Part shown: in pieces, positions 1 through 5,502 of the stretch
Layout of the letters: every line of letters begins with the position of its first letter
Position numbering within the stretch: position 1 is the stretch's first letter
NCBI GenBank assembly: GCA_958447915.1
Contig: CAUDCB010000136.1
Location: 1-5,502 of the forward strand
Direction: 5' to 3'
DNA from: an uncultured Collinsella sp.
Lineage (GTDB): Bacteria; Actinomycetota; Coriobacteriia; Coriobacteriales; Coriobacteriaceae
DNA: 5,502 nt
Program-made: the position numbers and the translations under genes
The notes under the pieces: generated by a model
Told to the model about the DNA's origin: nothing
Databases searched by the model: none
What the model saw: the letters and a program-made list of their open reading frames with translations, nothing else

Positions 1-1
1 A

Positions 2-757
2 AAGAATGTCCTGCACCTGGCGAGCCTGCTTGAGCGGGTTCGCCTGGGTGGAGGTGCGCACGAGGGCGGGTCGATGGTCGACCGCGCCCTTTCTTGCGTT
101 TCGGCTCCGGTGCGTCTGGTGGGGATGTTCGTTTGCGTCCTGTGCGTGTGTCTGACGCAAAGCCCGCTGTACCTGATGTTGATGGCGGCAATCGCGTTGG
201 TGTTGGTCGCGGTGCGCCCTGCACGCGGGCTGCGTGCGACCTTTGTACCGGCGCTCGGCGCCACGGGGCTTGCGGCGGCTCTGACACTGCCTGCCCTGCT
301 GCTGGGCGCGTCTGCCACGGGCGCCATGCTCAAGATCGCGCTCAAGACGTTTATTAATGTGTCGCTGGTGCTGGGCGTTTCGTGGACCCTCACGTGGAGT
401 CGCATGTCAGCGGCGCTCAAGATGCTGCATCTACCCGACGAAGTTATCTTTACGTTTGATATGGCGCTCAAGCACATCGAGGTACTGGGTCGCACGGCGC
501 ACAATCTGTGCGAATCGGTCATGCTGCGCAGCGTGGGTCGTGCGCCTGCGGGTTTTTCGCGCACCGACTCGCTGGCGGGCATCATGGGCATGACGTTTAT
601 CAAGGCGATGGAATGCAGCCGCGCGATGGACGAGGCTATGCTCTGCCGCGGCTTTGCCGGTGCGTATCCGGCGCCCGCGCGGAGCGGCTTTGGCTGGCGC
701 GATGCCGTTTACGCGGCCGTTGTGGTGCTGCTCGCCATGTTGTGCGCGGTGCTGTAG
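2..757 (+). CDS. ecfT: ECF transporter transmembrane T component (CbiQ/EcfT family), probably 5'-partial
   Basis: This is the membrane scaffold of an energy-coupling-factor importer, which couples ATPase subunits to a substrate-binding S protein in the cytoplasmic membrane. Counted from the ATG at 74, hydrophobic segments lie near residues 11-27, 32-48, 57-80, 87-107 and 211-227. The charged cytoplasmic part between the last two carries the EcfT coupling region: LPDEV at 120-124, then MLRSVGR (150-156) as the degenerate first motif and AMLCRGF (188-194) as the good Ala-x-x-x-Arg-Gly motif that docks on the ATPases. The frame is open from the window edge (base 2) to 74, has about 75% G/C at third positions and reads like protein (LASLLERVR), with no start codon before 74. 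I therefore favour a start outside the window. ATG 74, behind GAGGG, would give 227 residues and is the alternative. The ATPase gene follows after 44 nt, so the two are likely co-transcribed. The substrate is unknown. Confidence 0.85.
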   Translation, partial: KNVLHLASLLERVRLGGGAHEGGSMVDRALSCVSAPVRLVGMFVCVLCVCLTQSPLYLMLMAAIALVLVAVRPARGLRATFVPALGATGLAAALTLPALLLGASATGAMLKIALKTFINVSLVLGVSWTLTWSRMSAALKMLHLPDEVIFTFDMALKHIEVLGRTAHNLCESVMLRSVGRAPAGFSRTDSLAGIMGMTFIKAMECSRAMDEAMLCRGFAGAYPAPARSGFGWRDAVYAAVVVLLAMLCAVL

Positions 758-801
758 CGCGGGCGGCCGAGCCGTCGATGTGAGTAGGGAAGGGCGACGT
801 T

Positions 802-1572
802 TTGGCAAACGATACGAATGACGCGATGGGCGCGAGCGGTGCTGCTGGCGCCGAGACAACGCCGCTCATCGAGCTGCGCGACGTGGTGTTTTCCTATGCG
901 GGCCATACGGTTGTCGATGGTGTGTCGCTGCAGGTCGATCGTGGTGAACTCGTTGCCCTGCTCGGTCCCAACGGCTGCGGCAAGACGACGATTATGCGCC
1001 TTATTAACGGCCTTGAACTCGCGGACGCAGGGGCATACCTGTTTGACGGGCACGTGATCGATTCGGCGTTTCTAAAGGATTCCGCGGCCGCTCAGCGTTT
1101 TCATCAGCGCGTGGGCTTTGTGTTCCAGAATGCCGACGCCCAGCTCTTTTGCGCTACGGTGGGCGAGGAAGTTGCTTTTGGTCCCGCGCAGATGGGGTTG
1201 CCGGCAGACGAGCTCGAGCGCCGCGTGCGCGATGCCATGGGGCTGTTCCAGGTTGCCGACCTTGCCGACGCCTCTCCCTATCAGCTCTCGGGCGGGCAAA
1301 AGAAGCGCGTTGCGCTGGCCGCCGTCGTGTCGATGAACCCGGATATCTTGGTCCTCGACGAGCCTACCAATGGGCTCGACGAGGATTCATGCGACATCGT
1401 GGTCAACTTCTTGCTGGCCTACGTCGCGGCGGGTAAGACGGTCTTGATGAGCACACATCACCAGGATTTGGTGCGACGCCTGGGCGCCCGTGCAATCTAT
1501 ATCGATCGATATCACCATGTGGTTGAGGCGCCTTCGCCGTCGTATGGAACCGAAAGCGGTACTACAGACTAG
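802..1572 (+). CDS. ecfA: ECF transporter ATP-binding protein (CbiO/EcfA family)
   Basis: This is the cytosolic ABC ATPase that powers the ECF importer with the T component encoded just upstream. The 256 residues hold a full set of motifs: Walker A GPNGCGKTT (55-63), Q-loop FVFQNADAQLF (107-117, a form typical of ECF ATPases), signature LSGGQ (162-166), Walker B ILVLDE (182-187, catalytic Glu187), D-loop GLDE, and switch His219 in STHH. Nothing essential is missing. The start is TTG at 802, seven bases after an AGGG Shine-Dalgarno sequence (791-794). ATG 826 is in frame but has no such site, and either start leaves the ABC domain intact, which begins near residue 22. The first 20 residues are Ala/Gly/Thr-rich and probably disordered. 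Only one ATPase gene is visible, as in dedicated CbiMNQO-type modules, but a second could lie upstream of the window. Family assignment is firm; substrate is not. Confidence 0.93.
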   Translation: MANDTNDAMGASGAAGAETTPLIELRDVVFSYAGHTVVDGVSLQVDRGELVALLGPNGCGKTTIMRLINGLELADAGAYLFDGHVIDSAFLKDSAAAQRFHQRVGFVFQNADAQLFCATVGEEVAFGPAQMGLPADELERRVRDAMGLFQVADLADASPYQLSGGQKKRVALAAVVSMNPDILVLDEPTNGLDEDSCDIVVNFLLAYVAAGKTVLMSTHHQDLVRRLGARAIYIDRYHHVVEAPSPSYGTESGTTD

Positions 1573-1592
1573 TTGCTGCGTAGAGCGTGCGT

Positions 1593-1610
1593 AGCCGCCC
1601 GCGCGGCTTT
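1593..1610 (+). terminator. weak hairpin after the ECF genes, possible terminator
   Basis: AGCCGC (1593-1598) and GCGGCT (1603-1608) pair perfectly around a CCGC loop and are followed by only three T residues. It lies 20 bases after the ATPase stop codon, the right place for an intrinsic terminator, but the stem is six pairs and the U tract is short. It also overlaps the -35 zone of the next promoter, so it could be an operator or chance. Confidence 0.25.
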
Positions 1611-1617
1611 GCCGTGA

Positions 1618-1626
1618 TGGTATAGT
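1618..1626 (+). promoter_or_regulatory. extended -10 promoter for the phospholipase C-like gene
   Basis: TGGTATAGT is a TGn-extended -10 element with TATAGT at 1621-1626. The -35 zone (about 1598-1603, CCCGCG) does not resemble TTGACA, which is usual for extended -10 promoters. Transcription would begin near 1633, giving a leader of about 19 nt before ATG 1652. This suggests the gene is transcribed separately from the ECF pair and argues against a start at 1640. Confidence 0.5.
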
Positions 1627-1641
1627 TATCCAGGTTTTTAT

Positions 1642-1649
1642 GGGGGTGG
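1642..1649 (+). promoter_or_regulatory. ribosome binding site that decides the start at 1652
   Basis: GGGGGTGG lies just before ATG 1652, with five bases between the G run and the start codon. The in-frame ATG at 1640 has no Shine-Dalgarno sequence and would sit only about seven bases from the predicted transcription start. Confidence 0.6.
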
Positions 1650-1651
1650 CT

Positions 1652-2500
1652 ATGCCAAGCTGGAACATTCATATCGCTCAGACGGAGCGTTTGCTGGAGC
1701 GCACCGATGCGCTTGCCAATAGCGTGCGCGACCGCAATGCCTTTTTGTTTGGCTGCGTGGTTCCGGATATCTTCGTGGGCTATATGGTCCCTGGCATTGC
1801 CGATCCCATCCCGTACCGCATTACGCACTTTGCCAAGCCTGAGCCCATCCCTAAGCCTCGCGAGCATGAGTTCTGGGATACCTATGTGGCGCCGTTGCTT
1901 AAAAGTTCGCCCACCGGTGCGCTGGCCGCGGCGACCTCGATTATCGAGGAACGTGAGCGGCTGAACCGCGTGCACTATCCCCATCGCTACAAGGATGCCG
2001 AGCCGGTTGCCGGTCCCGGCGCCTGTGAGTTCTCGCTTGCGTCCGAAGATGTGGCGCAGTCGTTGCTCGATTTGACACTGGGTGTCTGGTCGCATCTGGT
2101 GGCCGATACCGTATGGAATACGCGCGTGAACCAGTACCTGGAGGCGCACGGCGGCAAGCCGTGTGAGGAGTTCCGCATTAAAAAGCAAGGCGACTTTGAC
2201 TGGTTTGGCAAGACACTGGGCATTGTTTCGATCCCGCGTGCAACCGATCGCCTGTATACTGCTGCGACGCGTTTTGGGCAGTATCCCATCCATAAAGAAT
2301 ATGTGCTCAAGACCATCGGCGTTATGCACGAGATTGTACGCGAAAACCCCGGCGAGCCCGATCATCCGCCGTATCGCCTGCTAACCGAGGAGTTTTTCGA
2401 TGCAACGTTTACTGAGGTCATCGAGATAACCGAGGCGGGATTTGCGGCTCGCGTTGCCGCTTCTGACGTTCCCGCAGTCCCCCTGATCGCTAGCTGCTAG
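1652..2500 (+). CDS. zinc-dependent phospholipase C-like protein, cytosolic
   Basis: The 282-residue protein resembles the zinc-dependent phospholipase C family (PF00882). The family layout is visible: an N-terminal MPSWNIH with His7, FLFGCVVPD at 31-39 ending in Asp39, ITHF with His59, and GVWSHLVADTVWN, where His148 and Asp152 form the H-x3-D pair. These match the spacing of metal-ligand residues in this family, so a metal-bound hydrolase is likely. The true substrate is unknown, and many such bacterial proteins have no proven phospholipase activity. There is no signal peptide or membrane segment, unlike the secreted Bacillus and Clostridium enzymes, so it should act in the cytosol. The start at 1652 is chosen for its Shine-Dalgarno sequence; starting at 1640 would add four residues. 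The gene has its own extended -10 promoter and ends tail to tail with the next gene. Confidence 0.8.
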   Translation: MPSWNIHIAQTERLLERTDALANSVRDRNAFLFGCVVPDIFVGYMVPGIADPIPYRITHFAKPEPIPKPREHEFWDTYVAPLLKSSPTGALAAATSIIEERERLNRVHYPHRYKDAEPVAGPGACEFSLASEDVAQSLLDLTLGVWSHLVADTVWNTRVNQYLEAHGGKPCEEFRIKKQGDFDWFGKTLGIVSIPRATDRLYTAATRFGQYPIHKEYVLKTIGVMHEIVRENPGEPDHPPYRLLTEEFFDATFTEVIEITEAGFAARVAASDVPAVPLIASC

Positions 2501-3570
2501 CCGGCCGGCTTAACGGAGAACAGTTCATCCCAATTGACCATCAGCTCCCGTCGCAGGGTTTCTGCGGTGGTGCGTTCCTGATCGGTCTTTGGGATGTAGG
2601 GGAGCCCCGCCTTTTTATGGATGAGCTTGGCGATGTTGTTAAAGCTCTCCGTGTCCTTGACCTGGTCGTAGGTAATTTGTATGACATCGTAGCCCATGCT
2701 GGTGAGCGCGGTGGCGCGCTCGGCATCGGAGAGGCTTGCGGTTTCGCTATCGTGGGCGGAACGGCCTTGGCATTCCAAGATGACGCCCATGCTGTCGGTG
2801 TTGCTCTCTATGAGGATGTCGGCGTAGCAGCAGGTTTTGTCATACAGTGAGCGCGCGGCGTCGCTGAGTGGGATGCGCACGTTGTTTGCGATATTGATGC
2901 CCATGCCGCCCTCGTTGCGGGGGAGCGAGACAAGCATGGAGGTCTGTACTTCGAAGGGCGAGGCGGTCTGTCCCGTCATGTGCTCGGCCGCCCAGCGGAG
3001 CTGCTTAACGCCGCGCAGGCCTGCGGCCTGCTTAGCGAACGCGGCGATATCCGCCGCGCTGAGGAGCGGTGGGCGCTTCCACAAATTGGCGCCATTGCCC
3101 TTGGTGTCGACAACGCGTTTCCAACCACAGTCGGGCGGAATGAGCATAAGCGAAATAGCTTCATCGAGTTGTTGTTGCGTTCGCTCGCAGGGTTTAAACA
3201 CTGCAAAGGAGCCGCACATCTCGTAGCAAGCCATGAGTAACTGGTTGCGTGAGACCTGCGTAGCAAGGTTGAGCAGCGTAAACTCGGGCGACGTGACATC
3301 AAATCCATGCTCAGTCTGCCTAAACGACCCAGGAGGCGGCTCTTGGGTCAGGAGGTGCGATTTAAACAGGCTTCGCGACCCGGATTGTGCCCGAGTGAAT
3401 ACTAGCCTGTGAAGCGGTGTGTGAAGCAGGTCTTTTACAACTGCATGACTTCCGAGGCCGCAACATCTGCGATCCATATTGCCAAGGCTAATGGCGGGGT
3501 AAAGGCCTAATACCTGCGGCGGGATACGGTGATAGTAAAAAGCGGATTGACCGCATATCGTCAGGTCCAT
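2497..3570 (-). CDS. uncharacterised protein with C-terminal Vsr/DUF559-like nuclease fold
   Basis: I do not recognise this 357-residue protein as a named gene. Its C-terminal third has the DUF559/Vsr-like layout of the PD-(D/E)xK superfamily: Asp251 in YADILI, then ILECQGRSAH (264-273) with Glu266, Gln268, Gly269 and His273, then SDAER (281-285) with Asp282 and Arg285, then GYDVIQITYDQV (293-304). The usual E-x-D-G-x-x-H is here E-C-Q-G-R-S-A-H, so Gln replaces one expected acidic or Lys residue and activity is uncertain. ASPFE (203-207) resembles the lead-in to this domain in DUF559 proteins. Earlier, VTSPEFTLLNLA (92-103) resembles AbiEi-type antitoxin proteins. There is no signal peptide or membrane segment, so it is probably cytosolic and DNA-associated. 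The start ATG (3568-3570) follows AGGAGG; a start at 3639 would add 23 residues encoded partly inside the palindrome and is unlikely. Codons such as TTA, CTA, AGA and AGG occur, unlike in pyk. No cognate toxin gene is adjacent. Confidence 0.75.
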   Translation of the reverse strand: MDLTICGQSAFYYHRIPPQVLGLYPAISLGNMDRRCCGLGSHAVVKDLLHTPLHRLVFTRAQSGSRSLFKSHLLTQEPPPGSFRQTEHGFDVTSPEFTLLNLATQVSRNQLLMACYEMCGSFAVFKPCERTQQQLDEAISLMLIPPDCGWKRVVDTKGNGANLWKRPPLLSAADIAAFAKQAAGLRGVKQLRWAAEHMTGQTASPFEVQTSMLVSLPRNEGGMGINIANNVRIPLSDAARSLYDKTCCYADILIESNTDSMGVILECQGRSAHDSETASLSDAERATALTSMGYDVIQITYDQVKDTESFNNIAKLIHKKAGLPYIPKTDQERTTAETLRRELMVNWDELFSVKPAG

Positions 3571-3575
3571 GACGT

Positions 3576-3581
3576 CCTCCT
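3576..3581 (-). promoter_or_regulatory. ribosome binding site that decides the start at 3570
   Basis: AGGAGG on the minus strand is a perfect Shine-Dalgarno core five bases before ATG 3570. It supports the 357-residue product over the longer frame that opens at 3639. Confidence 0.75.
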
Positions 3582-3587
3582 GGTCGA

Positions 3588-3621
3588 AATATGCTTTTGG
3601 ACCGTGCGATGCCAGTGTCAA
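3588..3621 (-). promoter_or_regulatory. possible promoter of the nuclease-like gene
   Basis: A perfect TTGACA (-35 consensus) lies on the minus strand at 3616-3621, abutting the outer edge of the palindrome. The best -10-like hexamer, CATATT at 3588-3593, is 22 bases away, which is too far for a standard sigma-70 promoter, and nothing good lies at 17 bases. If the promoter is real, a factor binding the palindrome would sit directly against its -35 element. Confidence 0.2.
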
Positions 3622-3749
3622 TTCGGAAGTATGCGGCAAAATCTAAACCCTGTGAGCAGACCTGGCTTTTGAGGCTAGTTTATCAGGCATTTTGTTGCGA
3701 AAAAACAGGGTGTGCTCGGAGGTTTCAGAATTTGCCGCATACTTCCGAA
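3622..3749. repeat. 128-nt imperfect palindrome upstream of the nuclease-like gene
   Basis: The left arm (3622-3670) and right arm (3701-3749) are inverted copies around a 30-base centre (3671-3700). By hand alignment the outermost 19 bases match perfectly (TTCGGAAGTATGCGGCAAA against its complement), the outer 23 have one mismatch, the outer 39 have six, and a further ten inner bases match 7 of 10. No target-site duplication flanks it (GTCAA on the left, AACGC on the right), and no complete reading frame is confined to it. It may be an operator, a small palindromic mobile element or a structured RNA. I cannot tell from one copy. Confidence 0.85.
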
Positions 3750-3769
3750 AACGCGGTCGATTTGGACCA

Positions 3770-3787
3770 TGCTAAAACGATTTAGCA
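3770..3787. repeat. small perfect hairpin beside the palindrome
   Basis: TGCTAAA (3770-3776) and TTTAGCA (3781-3787) pair perfectly around ACGA. It lies 20 bases beyond the right arm of the large palindrome. There is no T tract after it on either strand, so it is not a typical terminator. It may be part of the same element or chance. Confidence 0.3.
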
Positions 3788-3929
3788 GCCTCGGTTGGGG
3801 TGTGGGTTTGCCACCGGGCGGACGCTACTGATGCTGGGAACGCTCGTTTTGGGCCTCGAAGGGTGGATTTCGCGCTTTTGGTAAAGAAATAGGTGCGTGT
3901 CATGCCGTGCGGTAGGCATCGGCGCACAG
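3788..3929. other. intergenic stretch with nothing assignable
   Basis: Between the small hairpin and the pyruvate kinase terminator I see no convincing gene, RNA or promoter. Short open frames here run through the terminator on the minus strand and lack a ribosome binding site. A weak nested inverted repeat, GTGCG (3893-3897) with CGCAC (3923-3927) enclosing ATGCC/GGCAT (3902-3919), is the only structure. Confidence 0.5.
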
Positions 3930-3966
3930 AAAAAGGGCCCGGAAGGCAATGCCTTCCGGGCCCTTT
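3930..3966 (-). terminator. intrinsic terminator of pyruvate kinase gene
   Basis: In the minus-strand transcript, GGGCCCGGAAGGC pairs with GCCTTCCGGGCCC around a three-base loop (ATT), and a run of five T follows. Including A-T pairs, the inverted repeat is 17 bases per arm without mismatch. It lies 28 bases after the pyk stop codon. On the + strand the tail is only TTT, so it mainly serves the minus strand. Confidence 0.93.
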
Positions 3967-3994
3967 GCAATGCAAGTGTGCTTGCAAGTGCGTT

Positions 3995-5455
3995 TTAGCG
4001 CACCTGAGCGACGTAAGCAACGTTGGTCGAGGAGACCTTGTCCTCGAGCTGGACGCTCATGCGGGGATCGCCGGCGGTAGCGACGGTCAGGTCGCCGGCC
4101 TCGACGTAGCCGAGCTCCTTAGCGGTCTCGATCGCCTTGACGATCGTGCCGTTGACGGTGCCCTGGGTAATCTCGGCCTGGTGCGGGATAACGCCCCAGT
4201 ACATGATCATCTGCTGGACGGCCCACTCGTGGCGGGAGAACGCGCAGATCGGCATGTTGGGACGGAAGTGCGAGATCAGGCGAGCGGTACGACCGGTGGT
4301 CGTCGGCACGGTGATGCACTTGGCGCCAACGGTGGTGGCCATGTTCACAGCGGACATACCCACAACGTTGTTGACGACGCGGGTGCCGTGAGCATCGGCC
4401 GGAACCTCGAGCGGAGCGTGGGCCGGGAGGTACTTCTCGGTCTCGAGAGCGATGCTGGCCTGCATCTTGACGGCCTCGACCGGGTACTTACCGGCAGCGG
4501 ACTCGCCGGAAAGCATAACGGCGTCGGTGCCGTCGTAGATGGCGTTAGCAACGTCGGCAACCTCGGCGCGCGTCGGGCGCGGGTTCTGCTGCATGGAGTC
4601 GAGCATCTGCGTAGCGGTGATAACGGGCTTGTAGGCCGCGTTGCACTTGGCGATGATCTCCTTCTGGATGTGCGGAACGAGCTCGGGCTTGATCTCGATG
4701 CCCAGGTCGCCACGGGCGACCATGATGCCGTCGGAAGCCTCGAGGATCTCGTCGAAGTTCTCGACGCCCAGGGCGCACTCGATCTTCGGGAAGATCGTCA
4801 CGTGCTCGCCACCGTTCTCGCGGCAAAGCTCACGGATGCCGCGGACGGACTCGCCGTCACGGATGAAGGAAGCGGCGATGTAGTCGATGTTCTCGGTCAG
4901 GCCAAAGAGGATGTCCTGACGATCGCGCTCGGTGATGGCGGGCAGCGAGATGTTGACGTTGGGCATGTTGACGCCCTTGCGCTCGCCGATCAGGCCGTCG
5001 TTCTTGACGACGCAGGTCATGTCCTGGCCGTCGACGGACTCGACCTCGAGGGCAACCAGGCCGTCGTCAATCAGGATGAGGGAGCCCTTCTCGACCTCGG
5101 AGGGCAGAGCCAGGTAGTCGAGGGAGATGTGCTCAGCGGTGCCGTGGAAATCCTCGGTCGTGGGCTGAGCGGTGACGACGATCTTGTCGCCGGTCTTGAC
5201 GGCAACCTTCTTGCCATCGACCAGAAGGCCGGTGCGGACCTCGGGGCCCTTGGTGTCGAGCAGGATGCCGACGGGCATACCGAGCTCCTTGGAAATACGA
5301 CGGACGCGCTCGATGCGACCGTGGTGCTCGTCGTAGGAGCCGTGCGAGAAGTTAAAACGGGCGACGTTCATGCCCGCCTTGATCATCTCGCGGATGGTCT
5401 CGTCGCTATCGCAGGCGGGACCCATGGTGCATACAATCTTGGTGCGCTTGTACAT
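3995..5455 (-). CDS. pyk: pyruvate kinase
   Basis: Pyruvate kinase transfers phosphate from phosphoenolpyruvate to ADP, giving pyruvate and ATP, the last step of glycolysis in the cytosol; the family forms homotetramers. The 486 residues cover the whole enzyme. The barrel opens with KRTKIVCTMGPA, then RFNFSHG (33-39) and LLDTKGPEVRTG (65-76). The B lid runs to about 170. The active-site segment has FPKIE (222-226, Glu226), MVARGDLG (245-252, Asp250), Thr282 and RPTRAE (293-298). Glu226 and Asp250 are the expected metal ligands. In the C domain, PTTTGRTAR (384-392) has the form of the sugar-phosphate effector loop, so allosteric activation is likely; the ligand is not certain. The extra C-terminal PEP-utiliser-like domain of Bacillus-type enzymes is absent. 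The start follows GGAGG by five bases. A strong terminator follows the gene, so it is probably monocistronic. No TTA, CTA or TCA codon occurs, a sign of strong codon selection in a highly expressed gene. Confidence 0.98.
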   Translation of the reverse strand: MYKRTKIVCTMGPACDSDETIREMIKAGMNVARFNFSHGSYDEHHGRIERVRRISKELGMPVGILLDTKGPEVRTGLLVDGKKVAVKTGDKIVVTAQPTTEDFHGTAEHISLDYLALPSEVEKGSLILIDDGLVALEVESVDGQDMTCVVKNDGLIGERKGVNMPNVNISLPAITERDRQDILFGLTENIDYIAASFIRDGESVRGIRELCRENGGEHVTIFPKIECALGVENFDEILEASDGIMVARGDLGIEIKPELVPHIQKEIIAKCNAAYKPVITATQMLDSMQQNPRPTRAEVADVANAIYDGTDAVMLSGESAAGKYPVEAVKMQASIALETEKYLPAHAPLEVPADAHGTRVVNNVVGMSAVNMATTVGAKCITVPTTTGRTARLISHFRPNMPICAFSRHEWAVQQMIMYWGVIPHQAEITQGTVNGTIVKAIETAKELGYVEAGDLTVATAGDPRMSVQLEDKVSSTNVAYVAQVR

Positions 5456-5502
5456 TCAGACCTCCATCTGACATCGTCTTGCGCTGATAGATAAACCATA
5501 AG
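5456..5502 (-). promoter_or_regulatory. pyk leader with ribosome binding site
   Basis: GGAGG (5461-5465, minus strand) lies five bases before the pyk ATG. Further upstream, TGGTTTATC (5490-5498) could be an imperfect extended -10 element. Its -35 region would be outside the window, so the promoter cannot be judged here. Confidence 0.4.

Noticed and set aside
778..783. ATG immediately followed by TGA between the ECF genes (start-stop element)
   Set aside because: There is no good ribosome binding site placed for it, and a six-base match is easily chance in a 44-base gap.
1562..2365. A 267-codon open frame on the minus strand opposite the phospholipase-like gene
   Set aside because: It is also in codon register with the real gene, has no ribosome binding site that I can see, and does not resemble any family; the + strand reading has all the metal-ligand motifs.
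3571..3639. Longer start for the nuclease-like protein at 3639
   Set aside because: It would add 23 residues encoded partly by the palindrome arm, while ATG 3570 has a perfect AGGAGG five bases upstream.
3622..3749. CRISPR array or riboswitch
   Set aside because: There are only two arms, inverted rather than direct, with no spaced repeats. I see no known riboswitch core, and the element faces neither gene with a terminator or sequester stem that I can identify.
3893..3927. Nested inverted repeat in the intergenic region as a second terminator or RNA
   Set aside because: The stems are only five pairs each with mismatched internal loops, and no T tract or gene is suitably placed.
3893..5494. 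A 533-codon open frame on the + strand opposite pyk
   Set aside because: It is in exact codon register with pyk on the other strand and is open only because pyk lacks TTA, CTA and TCA codons. Its product is a low-complexity Asp/Gly/Leu/Val-rich string with no family likeness, and it begins inside the terminator region.

Overview
The window looks like chromosomal DNA of a high-GC Gram-positive bacterium. The best guess is Coriobacteriia, close to Collinsella. This rests on the high-GC codon use, Shine-Dalgarno-led genes, a TTG start, and the style of the proteins (an ECF transporter pair, a cytosolic Zn-phospholipase-C-like protein and a DUF559/AbiEi-like nuclease-fold protein). It is an inference, not a taxonomic identification.

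Layout. From the left edge to 1572, on the + strand, lie the end of an energy-coupling-factor (ECF) transporter operon: a T component (CbiQ/EcfT family) followed 44 nt later by one ATPase (CbiO/EcfA family). The substrate-binding S component is not in the window and may lie upstream, so the vitamin or metal carried cannot be told. A short GC hairpin follows. An extended -10 promoter then starts a separate + strand gene (1652-2500) for a zinc-dependent phospholipase C-like protein that has no signal peptide.

That gene meets a minus-strand gene (2497-3570) tail to tail, with both stop codons inside one CTAG. The minus-strand gene encodes a 357-residue protein I would not name. Its C-terminal third has the layout of Vsr/DUF559-type PD-(D/E)xK nuclease folds, and its N-terminal half has an AbiEi-like stretch. 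About 50 nt upstream of its start is a 128-nt imperfect palindrome (3622-3749) with 19 perfectly paired outer bases. The gene and palindrome together are the least explained part of the window.

From 3788 to 3929 there is nothing I can assign. On the right, on the minus strand, is a complete pyruvate kinase gene (3995-5455) with a Shine-Dalgarno sequence and a strong intrinsic terminator. It is the glycolytic housekeeping gene of the window and has highly biased codons. The genes do not form one pathway: there are a transport operon, a stand-alone hydrolase-like gene, a nuclease-like accessory gene with its palindrome, and a glycolysis gene.
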